NCBI GenBank assembly: GCA_003170875.1
Contig: PMYJ01000049.1
Coordinates: 1-17,404, forward strand
Source: Candidatus Dormiibacterota bacterium
Lineage (GTDB): Bacteria > Chloroflexota > Dormibacteria > Aeolococcales > Aeolococcaceae
Direction: 5' to 3'
Length of the DNA stretch: 17,404 nt
Positions 10,251 to 16,092 of this stretch are shown here, in pieces. A model generated the notes under the pieces. The model searched no databases and was not told the origin of the DNA. It saw only the letters and a program-made list of their open reading frames with translations. The position numbers were made by a program, and so were the translations under genes. The stretch's first letter is position 1. Each line of letters starts with the position of its first letter.

Positions 10251-10796
10251 TCAGGAGGCCCTCGGTGCGGAGGAGCCGCGGGAGCTGTGCGGCCGTGCCT
10301 GCGGGCCCTCCCCCGCCGGAGCCCCGCGGACGCCGTCCAGGATCGCGTCGACCCGCTCCGGGGTGAGGTTCTCCTGGAAGTGGTGGTCCACCTGCATCGC
10401 GGGTGCCCCGCCGCAGGCACCCAGGCATTCGACCGTCTGCTCCCAGGTGAAGGCGCCATCCTCGGTGGTGCCGCCCGAGGGGCAGCCGAGCCGCCTCTCC
10501 AGGTGGGAGACGATCTCCTCGGCACCGCGCAGCGCGCAGGAGACGTTGATGCACACCAGGACGTGATGGCGCCCGCCGGGGTGGTCGAAGTACATCGAGT
10601 AGAAGCTGGCAACCGCCTCGACCTCGCTGGGGGTGAGCCGGAGCAGCTCGGCCACCTCCGCCATCCCCTCCGGACTCAGGTAGCCGAGCTGGTGCTGGAC
10701 CGCCCAGAGAGAGGGGAGCACGGCGCTGCGTGCCTGCGGGTAGCGATCGCGCTGCCACTCGATCTCAGCGCGGGTGCGCGGGGTCAGGACATTCAC
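10251..10796 (-). CDS. nuoE: NADH-quinone oxidoreductase subunit E
   Basis: Thioredoxin-fold subunit carrying [2Fe-2S] cluster N1a, partner of NuoF; 181 aa. GTG start overlapping the nuoD stop as GTGA (10793-10796). Ligands are C82 and C87 (CINVSC) and C124 and C128 (CLGAC). The N-terminal helical bundle (SAVLPSLWAVQHQLGYLSPE, then VEAVASFYSMYF) is typical. The core ends at about residue 157 (LTPERVDAILDGVR). The last ~24 residues are low complexity (Gly/Ala/Pro/Ser/Arg). Odd: the alternative minus frame stays open through the same stretch and would end TGATG on the nuoF start, so a one-base shift in the C-run at 310-314 of the 10,000s (10310-10314) is possible. The core identity is certain; the C-terminus is less so. 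Confidence 0.94.
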   Translation of the reverse strand: MNVLTPRTRAEIEWQRDRYPQARSAVLPSLWAVQHQLGYLSPEGMAEVAELLRLTPSEVEAVASFYSMYFDHPGGRHHVLVCINVSCALRGAEEIVSHLERRLGCPSGGTTEDGAFTWEQTVECLGACGGAPAMQVDHHFQENLTPERVDAILDGVRGAPAGEGPQARPHSSRGSSAPRAS

Positions 10797-12079
10797 CGGT
10801 CCACGTCCCCGAGGACGATGTCGATCGATCCGATGACGGCGACCAGGTCGGGGAGCAGCTCGCCCTTCGCCATGTGGGGCAGGGCGCTCAGGTTGCTGAA
10901 GGAGGGGGCGCGCACCTTGCAGCGGTACGGCCGGTTGGAACCGTCGCTCACCAGCAGGAAGCCCAGCTCACCACGGGGGGACTCGACCGCCTGGTAGACG
11001 GTGCCGGTGGGCACCCGGAAGCCCTCGGTCACCAGCTTGAAGTGGCGGATCAGCGACTCCATGCTGGTGTTGATCTCGTTGCGGGGAGGCAGTGCCACCG
11101 TGCGGTCGGCGCTGTTCACCGGGCCCTCGGGGAGCCCCGCCATCGCCTGGTCGATGATCCGGAGCGACTCGCGCATCTCGCGCATCCGCACCAGGTAGCG
11201 GTCGTAGATGTCGCCGCGCCGGCCGATCGGCACGTCGAAGTCGAACTGGTCGTACGAGCTGTAGGGCTGAGCCTTGCGCAGGTCGTAGGGGACACCGCTG
11301 CCCCGCAGCGTCGGTCCGGTGACCCCGTAGTTGATCGCGTCCTCGGGGCTGAGCACCCCCAGCCCCTGGGTGCGCTCCCGGAAGATGGGGTTGCCCGTGA
11401 TCAGCGTCTCGTACTCGTCGATGTGGTGGGGGAAGGTCTTGACCACCTCCTCCACCATCCCGTAGAACTCGGCGGGCACGTCAGCCATCAGACCTCCGAC
11501 CCGGATGAACGAGGTGTGCATCCGCACCCCGCTCACCAGCTCGTTGATGTCGAGGATCTTCTCCCGCTCCCGCCAGGCGTAGACGAAGGGAGTGGTGGCG
11601 CCCAGGTCGAGAGCGCTGGTGCCGTACCAGATCAGGTGGCTGGCGATCCGCGCCAGCTCGCACATGATCACCCGCAGATACTGCCCGCGAGGCGGCACCT
11701 CGACCCCGAGCAGCCGCTCCGCCGCCAGGGAGAATCCGAGATTGTTGCTGAGCGGCGACAGGTAGTCCATCCGGTCGGTGTAGGGGATGCACTGCTGGTA
11801 GTTGTGCCGCTCGAAGTCCTTCTCGAAGCCGGTGTGGAGGAACCCAATGTCGGGCCGGCAGCCACGCACCACCTCGCCGTCGAGGTCCAGCACCAGCCGC
11901 AGCACGCCATGGGTGGAGGGGTGCTGCGGCCCCATGTTCAGCTCCATGGTCTGGTCGTCGAGCTGGACCAGGTCGATGGCGTCCATCTCAGGGGCGACCC
12001 CGAGCAGCGCCCGGCCGCGGTCGTACTGCTCGGAGGCGGCGTCGCGGCCCGGCGGCCCGAGCGGGGGCAGCACGCTCAT
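10793..12079 (-). CDS. nuoD: NADH-quinone oxidoreductase subunit D
   Basis: 49-kDa subunit, relative of the [NiFe]-hydrogenase large subunit; it forms the quinone head-group site with NuoB. 428 aa. The ATG at 12079 overlaps the nuoC stop as ATGA; upstream in-frame codons lie inside nuoC. The family signature LNMGPQHPSTHGVLRLVLDL (48-67) is intact. By comparison with Thermus Nqo4 (H38 and Y87), the quinone-contacting residues should be H57 and Y106 (in YTDRMDY). The remaining conserved blocks follow: RHNYQQCIPY, LARIASHLIWYG, GGLMADVP, TGPTLRGSGV, and the ESPRGELGFLLVSDG segment near the C-terminus. No hydrogenase-type metal cysteines are expected or seen. Confidence 0.97.
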   Translation of the reverse strand: MSVLPPLGPPGRDAASEQYDRGRALLGVAPEMDAIDLVQLDDQTMELNMGPQHPSTHGVLRLVLDLDGEVVRGCRPDIGFLHTGFEKDFERHNYQQCIPYTDRMDYLSPLSNNLGFSLAAERLLGVEVPPRGQYLRVIMCELARIASHLIWYGTSALDLGATTPFVYAWREREKILDINELVSGVRMHTSFIRVGGLMADVPAEFYGMVEEVVKTFPHHIDEYETLITGNPIFRERTQGLGVLSPEDAINYGVTGPTLRGSGVPYDLRKAQPYSSYDQFDFDVPIGRRGDIYDRYLVRMREMRESLRIIDQAMAGLPEGPVNSADRTVALPPRNEINTSMESLIRHFKLVTEGFRVPTGTVYQAVESPRGELGFLLVSDGSNRPYRCKVRAPSFSNLSALPHMAKGELLPDLVAVIGSIDIVLGDVDR

Positions 12080-12657
12080 CGCGACGCCCCCGGCATCTCG
12101 GGTGGCCTCTCCTGGGCGGGCAGTGCCCACTCCAGGTTGTGGGTGAAGGCGATCGGCTCGCCGAACGACGCGTAGTCCTTGCGCAGCGGATGGCCGTCCC
12201 AGTCGTCGGGGAGCAGGATGCGGCGGAGGTCGTGGTGACCCTCGAACCGGATGCCGATGAGGTCGTAGGCCTCCCGCTCGTGCCAGTCCATCCCGGCGAA
12301 CACCCCCTCCAGGGTGGGCACCGTGGGATCGTCCTCAGGCACCTGAACGACCAGCCGGATCACGTCGTTGTGCTGCATGGAGCGGAGCTGATAGACGACG
12401 TCGAAACGCGGGGCGTCGGGCTCGCGGTCGGGCCAATCGACAGCGGTCACGCAGAGCGGCAGGTCATAGCGCGCCTCGTCATGGTCGCGCAGCAGGCGGG
12501 CGACCTCGACCAGGCGGTCACGACCCACCCGGATGGTCACCTCGCCGAAGCCCTCCTCGTCGCCGAGCACGGCATCCGGCAGCTCGCGCCGGAGCAGCTC
12601 GAGCGCCCTCGCCCCGGCGGCCGGGCGTGGAACGGCGGTGTCCCCCTGGTCGGCCAT
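12076..12657 (-). CDS. nuoC: NADH-quinone oxidoreductase subunit C
   Basis: 30-kDa subunit of the connecting module, 193 aa, a separate protein rather than a NuoCD fusion. The family block is clear: FAGMDWHEREAYDLIGIRFE then RRILLPDDWDGHPLRKDY, ending about 30 residues later. Start: the ATG at 12657 has GGGGGTGA eight bases upstream. An in-frame GTG at 12669 would overlap the nuoB stop as GTGA, like other junctions here, but has no ribosome site of its own, so ATG is preferred. The gap to nuoB is 8 nt and the stop overlaps nuoD. Confidence 0.95.
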   Translation of the reverse strand: MADQGDTAVPRPAAGARALELLRRELPDAVLGDEEGFGEVTIRVGRDRLVEVARLLRDHDEARYDLPLCVTAVDWPDREPDAPRFDVVYQLRSMQHNDVIRLVVQVPEDDPTVPTLEGVFAGMDWHEREAYDLIGIRFEGHHDLRRILLPDDWDGHPLRKDYASFGEPIAFTHNLEWALPAQERPPEMPGASR

Positions 12658-12665
12658 CTTCCCGC

Positions 12666-12673
12666 TCACCCCC
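12666..12673 (-). promoter_or_regulatory. Shine-Dalgarno of nuoC
   Basis: GGGGGTGA on the minus strand, eight bases before the nuoC ATG; it includes the nuoB stop codon. It decides between the ATG at 12657 and the GTG at 12669. Confidence 0.65.
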
Positions 12674-13255
12674 GCCAGGACGTGAGGTGGCTGCCGGCGA
12701 TCTTCTGCTGGAGCTTGACGATGGCGTCGAGCAGGGCCTCGGGGCGGGGTGGGCAACCGGGGAGGAAGACGTCCACCGGGACCACCTTGTCGACCCCCTG
12801 GATGATCGCGTAGTTGTTGAACATCCCGCCGCTCGAGGCGCAGGCGCCCATGCTGATCACCCACTTGGGCTCGGGCATCTGGTCGTAGATCTGGCGCAGG
12901 ACCGGGGCCATCTTCTGGGAGACCCGGCCGGAGACGATCATCAGATCGGACTGGCGCGGCGAGGCGCGGAAGACCTCGCAGCCGAAGCGCGCCATGTCGT
13001 AGCGGGCGGCCCCCGTCCCCATCATCTCGATGGCGCAGCAGGCGAGGCCGTAGAGCGCCGGCCAGAGCGAGCTGTACCGGCCCCAGTTGACCAGCTTCTC
13101 GACGCTGGTGGTGAGGATCCCGCTCTGAAGAGCGGCACGCTCCCTCTCCCCCGCCCGCGGCAGCGGCAGCACACCGGCGTCACCCAGCGAGGTCGCGAGC
13201 GCGGCCGGCGGGGGCATCCCAAGCGCGGTCGGCGGGGTGAGCGCCAAATCGCCGT

Positions 13256-13265
<10 letters not shown>
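12666..13265 (-). CDS. nuoB: NADH-quinone oxidoreductase subunit B
   Basis: PSST subunit carrying the terminal cluster N2, which reduces quinone; 199 aa. The N2 ligands are all visible: the tandem pair C76-C77 (YGLACCAIEMM), C142 (SMGACASSGGMFNNYA) and C171 (FLPGCPPRPEALL). The start is ATG 13265, overlapping nuoA by 10 nt with an AAGGGGG-type ribosome site upstream. A later ATG at residue 17 would also leave the family domain intact, because residues 1-48 are a poorly conserved, Ala/Pro-rich extension. The core from SVEKLVNWGRYSSLWPALYG onward is typical. Confidence 0.96.
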
Positions 13266-13612
<347 letters not shown>

Positions 13613-13621
13613 CCCGGCGAA

Positions 13622-13628
13622 TCCTACC
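13622..13628 (-). promoter_or_regulatory. Shine-Dalgarno of nuoA
   Basis: GGTAGGA on the minus strand, nine bases before the ATG at 13612. It favours that start over the TTG at 13636. Confidence 0.55.
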
Positions 13629-13640
13629 AAGGCCAAGGGT

Positions 13641-13659
13641 TCCGGCCGCGCGCGCCGGA
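13641..13659 (-). other. GC hairpin in the nuoA leader
   Basis: The inverted repeat TCCGGC-N7-GCCGGA lies just upstream of nuoA, with an alternating CG loop. It would form in RNA on either strand. It may be part of the leader or a second stem after the Rieske gene; no U-run follows. Function unknown. Confidence 0.4.
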
Positions 13660-13662
13660 CGG

Positions 13663-13686
13663 CCTTTGGGCGCCACGCCCAAAAGG
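13663..13686 (-). terminator. Hairpin after the Rieske gene / before nuoA
   Basis: On the plus strand, CCTTTGGGCG-CCA-CGCCCAAAAGG forms a ten-pair stem with one bulged base and a three-base loop, 7 nt past the stop of the upstream Rieske gene. It looks like a U-less terminator or an attenuator. No clear sigma-70-type promoter follows before nuoA, so read-through from the upstream gene is possible. Confidence 0.45.
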
Positions 13687-13693
13687 TCCGTGC

Positions 13694-14521
13694 TCAGACG
13701 GCGCGCACCTGCACCATGCCGTGCTCCACCCGCGCCTGGTACACCGCGGCGGGGGCCGACGCCGGGCCGTGCACCGCCCGCCCGTCGCTGAGCCGGAAGC
13801 GGCTGCCGTGCCAGGGGCAGGTCACGCAGAGGTCGTCGTCGACGGTGCCCTCATGGAGCGGCCCGGCGGCATGAGGGCAGACGTCCGAGAGGGCGTAGAT
13901 CTGCGTTCCCCGCCGGTAGAGCATCACCCGGGCGCCCCCCGCCTCGGCGAGGGTTGGGGTGGCCTCCTCCAGGCTGTCCGCCTCGAGCGCGTCGGTCCAC
14001 TCGGCCGGTTTCTCCAGGAAGACCTGGTGGTCCACCCCGAGGCCCCGGGCGTAGCTGAGATGCCCCCCCAGGTAGCCGCCCGCTGTGATCGTGGCCAGAC
14101 CGAGCAGGCGCAGCCGGCGGGCACGGCGGCCGGCCGCCAGCGACGCGATGAAGAGCCCGAGGCCGGTCACGTTGGCGGCGGCGTGGACCAGCCCGACGCG
14201 CCTCTCCGGCCCGTAGGAGTCGGCCCAATCGCTCAGCCCGCTGACGACGGCGGGGACCGCGGCCAGAGCACCGAGCCCGACCAGCGGGTCGACCGCGTCA
14301 GCGCCGGCCGAGCCGCCGAAGAGGTCGAGGATCACCGCCCCGCTCCAACAGCCGATGGGGAGATCGGTGAGCAGCGGGTGGAGCGGGTGCTCCAGCCAGG
14401 TTCCGCTCAGCAGGCTCTTGGCCGGACCGACCGCCGAGTTCACCGCTCCGGCGAGCCGATCGGCCACGCCGTCGAGGACATCCAGGTCCTCCAGCTTGCT
14501 GATCAGCTCCCTCAGTCCCAT
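13694..14521 (-). CDS. DUF2231 membrane protein fused to a Rieske [2Fe-2S] domain
   Basis: 275 aa, two-part protein. Residues ~40-165 match the DUF2231 membrane family: the motif EHPLHPLLTDLPIGCW (44-59) with H45 and H48, then about four hydrophobic helices, with H113 and H154 in or near them. Residues ~185-275 are a Rieske domain with the full ligand set C215-P-H217 and C235-P-W-H238, 17 residues apart, plus GSRFRLSDGRAVHGPA typical of ferredoxin-type Rieske domains. The role is probably membrane-linked electron transfer; the partner is unknown. It is co-directional with nuoA, 81 nt upstream of the chosen nuoA start, so it may feed or regulate the respiratory chain, but it is not a complex I subunit. 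Start: ATG 14521, with no good ribosome site; a weak promoter lies so close that the mRNA could be leaderless. Confidence 0.9.
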   Translation of the reverse strand: MGLRELISKLEDLDVLDGVADRLAGAVNSAVGPAKSLLSGTWLEHPLHPLLTDLPIGCWSGAVILDLFGGSAGADAVDPLVGLGALAAVPAVVSGLSDWADSYGPERRVGLVHAAANVTGLGLFIASLAAGRRARRLRLLGLATITAGGYLGGHLSYARGLGVDHQVFLEKPAEWTDALEADSLEEATPTLAEAGGARVMLYRRGTQIYALSDVCPHAAGPLHEGTVDDDLCVTCPWHGSRFRLSDGRAVHGPASAPAAVYQARVEHGMVQVRAV

Positions 14522-14530
14522 GCTCGGAAG

Positions 14531-14558
14531 AATATGGCACCTGCCCTGCGGCGTCGAG
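14531..14558 (-). promoter_or_regulatory. Weak candidate promoter of the Rieske gene
   Basis: On the minus strand, CTCGAC (14558-14553), a 16-base spacer, then CATATT (14536-14531). The -10 ends nine bases before the ATG, so transcription would start at or next to the start codon. It is the only AT-rich spot in this interval; the match is partial. Confidence 0.3.
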
Positions 14559-14715
14559 GTGGCGCCGCGCGCCGGCCTCGACCAGCGGCCGCACCGCGGC
14601 GGCGAGATCGGCTTCGAAGGTGGCGCCGTGCACCGGCCTCAGCCGGTGCCGGCACCACTATGGGGAGGTGGACCGAAGGCGGCGCCGCCTACCGGCGCGA
14701 GCCGGCGGCGGCACC
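14554..14715. repeat. Three imperfect ~43-bp repeats, period 59-60 bp
   Basis: Copies at 14554-14595, 14614-14656 and 14673-14715 fill most of the 207-bp gap between the yceI-family and Rieske genes. Copies 2 and 3 match at 33 of 43 positions without gaps; copy 1 shares its first ~26 bases with copy 2 (TCGAAGGTGGCGCCG..., then CCGGCCTC) and the end GCACC. Copy 2 contains the perfect stem CACCGGC-CTCA-GCCGGTG (14631-14648) and the palindrome GGTGCCGGCACC. Copy 3 contains CCGGC-GCGA-GCCGG (14692-14705), a GNRA-type loop, inside a longer GCCGCC/GGCGGC stem. The third copy begins 14 nt past the stop of the upstream gene and may help end its transcript. Otherwise the function is unknown. Confidence 0.7.
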
Positions 14716-14728
14716 ACCCGAAGAGAGG

Positions 14729-15301
14729 TCAGACAGCGGCGGGCGCCGCAACGAGCTCGGCTTCGATCTCGAGAAGGATCTTCTTGCCGACCAAGACCCC
14801 GCCCGACTCCAGGGCGGCGTTCCAGGTCAGGCCCCACTGCTCGCGGTCGATCTCGGCGGAGGCCGAGATGGCGCTGACCGTGGTCCCCCAGGGGCTCTTC
14901 TCGGCGCCGAGGTACTCGACGTCCAGGGTGACCGGGTGGGTCTGGTCGCGGATGGTCAGGTTGCCGGTCACCGCGAAGTGCCCGCCGGTTGCCAGCTCCG
15001 TGCTCGTCGACTGGAAGGTCATGGTCGGGAACTTCTCGACGTCGAAGAAGTCGGCGGAGCGCAGGTGCTCGTCGCGCTTCTCGTCGCGGCTCGAGACACT
15101 GGCCACGTCGATGGTCACCTCTACGGCGGAGGTCGCGAGGTCCTCTCCGACCCTGATCTTGCCCTCGGCCTTCTCGAAGCTGCCCCGGACCTTGGACACG
15201 ACAAGGTGGCGGGCCAGGAATTCGACGCGAGTGTGCGACGGGTCGAGGACGTACTCGCCGGATGCGATGGGCGGCGGGGTAGCGGTGGTGGTCTGGCTCA
15301 T
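14729..15301 (-). CDS. YceI family protein
   Basis: 190 aa, lipocalin-like YceI domain over almost the full length. Family landmarks are YVLDPSHTRVEFLARHLVVS (17-36) and VRGSFEKAEGKI, then SVSSRDEKRDEHLRSADFFD (the conserved R-D-x-H-L-x-s-x-D-F-F-D block), FPTMTFQSTSTEL, ITHPV-like DQTHPVTLDVEY, and FGLTWN-like WGLTWNAALESGGVLVG near the end. No signal peptide is visible, so it is probably cytoplasmic. Members bind isoprenoid or other amphipathic molecules and are often stress-linked; the ligand here is unknown. The ATG at 15301 has GGAGA five bases upstream. It is divergent from a marR-type gene and its promoter carries likely operators, so control by that regulator is expected. Confidence 0.93.
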   Translation of the reverse strand: MSQTTTATPPPIASGEYVLDPSHTRVEFLARHLVVSKVRGSFEKAEGKIRVGEDLATSAVEVTIDVASVSSRDEKRDEHLRSADFFDVEKFPTMTFQSTSTELATGGHFAVTGNLTIRDQTHPVTLDVEYLGAEKSPWGTTVSAISASAEIDREQWGLTWNAALESGGVLVGKKILLEIEAELVAAPAAV

Positions 15302-15306
15302 CTCTC

Positions 15307-15312
15307 TCTCCG
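15307..15312 (-). promoter_or_regulatory. Shine-Dalgarno of the yceI-family gene
   Basis: CGGAGA on the minus strand, five bases before the ATG at 15301; supports that start over the upstream TTG at 15358, which lies in the promoter. Confidence 0.6.
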
Positions 15313-15355
15313 ATGGTTGACGCCTCGACGGTTGCTGCGTCGACGGTTGATGGGT
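15311..15355. repeat. Three tandem 15-bp repeats in the yceI leader
   Basis: CGATGGTTGACGCCT, CGACGGTTGCTGCGT and CGACGGTTGATGGGT lie head to tail (15311-15325, 15326-15340, 15341-15355). Each contains GGTTG, the half-site of the nearby palindromes, at 15-bp spacing. They fall between the promoter and the start codon of the yceI-family gene, so they would be transcribed in its leader and could also bind the divergent regulator. Confidence 0.75.
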
Positions 15356-15359
15356 CAAC
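15346..15359. promoter_or_regulatory. Candidate MarR operator O1 (GTTG-N6-CAAC)
   Basis: GTTGATGGGTCAAC, a five-base inverted repeat (GTTGA/TCAAC). It overlaps the -10 end and predicted start of the yceI promoter, which would suit repression. MarR-family sites such as the MexR GTTGA-N5-TCAAC are similar (recalled, not looked up). Confidence 0.6.
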
Positions 15360-15387
15360 TATAATCACAAGATCGTTGCGCTGTCAA
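15358..15387 (-). promoter_or_regulatory. Promoter of the yceI-family gene
   Basis: On the minus strand, TTGACA (15387-15382), 18-base spacer, TATAGT (15363-15358): a near-consensus housekeeping promoter, unusual in DNA this GC-rich. Predicted start of transcription near 15351, leaving a ~50-nt leader with the 15-bp repeats. Confidence 0.7.
15360..15365 (+). promoter_or_regulatory. -10 element of the marR-type gene
   Basis: Perfect TATAAT on the plus strand, sharing four bases with the opposing -10 (the two read together as ACTATAAT). No good -35 at 16-18 bases upstream. Predicted start near 15372, about 40 nt before the ATG. Confidence 0.5.
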
Positions 15388-15388
15388 C
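15375..15388. promoter_or_regulatory. Candidate MarR operator O2 (GTTG-N6-CAAC)
   Basis: GTTGCGCTGTCAAC has the same arms and spacing as O1, centred 29 bp away. It covers the -35 of the yceI promoter and lies just past the predicted marR start, so one protein could block both promoters. Confidence 0.55.
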
Positions 15389-15394
15389 CTTTGT

Positions 15395-15402
15395 GGGGTA
15401 GG
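15395..15402 (+). promoter_or_regulatory. Shine-Dalgarno of the marR-type gene
   Basis: GGGGTAGG nine bases before the ATG at 15412. It favours that ATG over the one at 15418 and over the open frame starting at 15313. Confidence 0.6.
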
Positions 15403-15411
15403 CTTGCGAAC

Positions 15412-15945
15412 ATGGTCATGACGGAAACGGACCGATCGGTTCACCTGCAGGCATGGCGCGCACTCCTCCGTGCCCAGGCCGGGGTGGCCAGCAACCTCGA
15501 GCGAGAGCTGATGGCCGCCGAGGGGCTGCCGCTCGCGTGGTTCGAGGTGCTCCTCGTCCTCGACCAGGCCCCCGAGGGAGCCCTCCGGCTCCAACGCCTC
15601 ATGGACACCGTGCTCATGACCAAGAGCGGGGTGAGCCGCCTGGTCGACCGGATGGAGGCCGCCGGGCTCGTGGCCCGCTCCGGTTGCCCGTCCGACCGGC
15701 GGGGGGCCTTCGCCTGCATCACCGACGTCGGCCGCGAGAAGCTCCAACGAGCGACCCCGATCCATGCGGGCGGGATCGACCGGCACCTGGCCAAGGTGCT
15801 GGACGGCGAGCAGGCCGCCCGGCTGCGCGACGCCCTCAGCGCCGTCGCGGACGCCCTGGGCAGTGAGGCCGTGTTCGTCGCATGCTCGGGGGCGGATGCC
15901 GAGGATCACGCCCAGATCGATCCGCAGGGCCCCGGGGAGCCGTAA
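15412..15945 (+). CDS. MarR-family transcriptional regulator
   Basis: 177 aa winged-helix DNA-binding protein. Residues ~10-38 form the first dimerisation helix. The winged helix runs about 43-110: FEVLLVLDQAPEGALRLQRL, then the recognition helix LMTKSGVSRLVDRMEAAGLV (68-87) and the wing CPSDRRGAFACITDVG with the family's D-R-R (95-97). The C-terminal helices follow (from about 122), with an acidic, probably flexible end (GADAEDHAQIDPQGPGEP). Start: ATG 15412, from the ribosome site; the open frame upstream reads through the 15-bp repeats and promoter and is not coding. It is divergent from the yceI-family gene with a shared control region, so auto-repression and repression of that gene are likely. 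The ligand is unknown. Confidence 0.92.
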   Translation: MVMTETDRSVHLQAWRALLRAQAGVASNLERELMAAEGLPLAWFEVLLVLDQAPEGALRLQRLMDTVLMTKSGVSRLVDRMEAAGLVARSGCPSDRRGAFACITDVGREKLQRATPIHAGGIDRHLAKVLDGEQAARLRDALSAVADALGSEAVFVACSGADAEDHAQIDPQGPGEP

Positions 15946-16092
15946 GAGCCCAGGCACTGATGGCATGTGTTGCCGCAAGGCGTCCATGCCTGGCGGCTGG
16001 CCCCGGCGAACTCGGAGACCCCAGCGCCTCCTTCCCGCCCCCGAGTGACGCAAACCGCGGCCGGCGGTGCGAGGCGCCCACAATTGGCCCCC
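15946..16092. other. Intergenic region marR - aminopeptidase
   Basis: 147 bp without a supported gene. It holds the hairpin at 15950-15993. I see no convincing promoter for the aminopeptidase; the only AT-rich spot is CACAATTGG just before its start. Confidence 0.6.
15950..15993 (+). terminator. Possible terminator hairpin of the marR-type gene
   Basis: CCAGGCA (15950-15956) pairs with TGCCTGG (15987-15993), extended by TGG/CCA after a four-base bulge, starting 4 nt after the stop codon. The loop is long and no U-run follows, so it is a weak call. Confidence 0.35.

Noticed and set aside
14298..14633. Minus-strand frame of 111 codons across the repeats and the start of the Rieske gene
   Set aside because: The first part (VHGATFEADLAAAVRPLVEA) looks somewhat protein-like, but the rest is an out-of-frame reading of the Rieske gene and there is no ribosome site. 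Not strong enough to call.
14554..14715. CRISPR array from the regular repeat spacing
   Set aside because: Only three strongly diverged copies with very short intervening sequence and no cas genes.
15313..15411. N-terminal extension of the MarR-type protein from an ATG at 15313
   Set aside because: This would translate the 15-bp repeats, both promoters and operators. The ribosome site points to the ATG at 15412.
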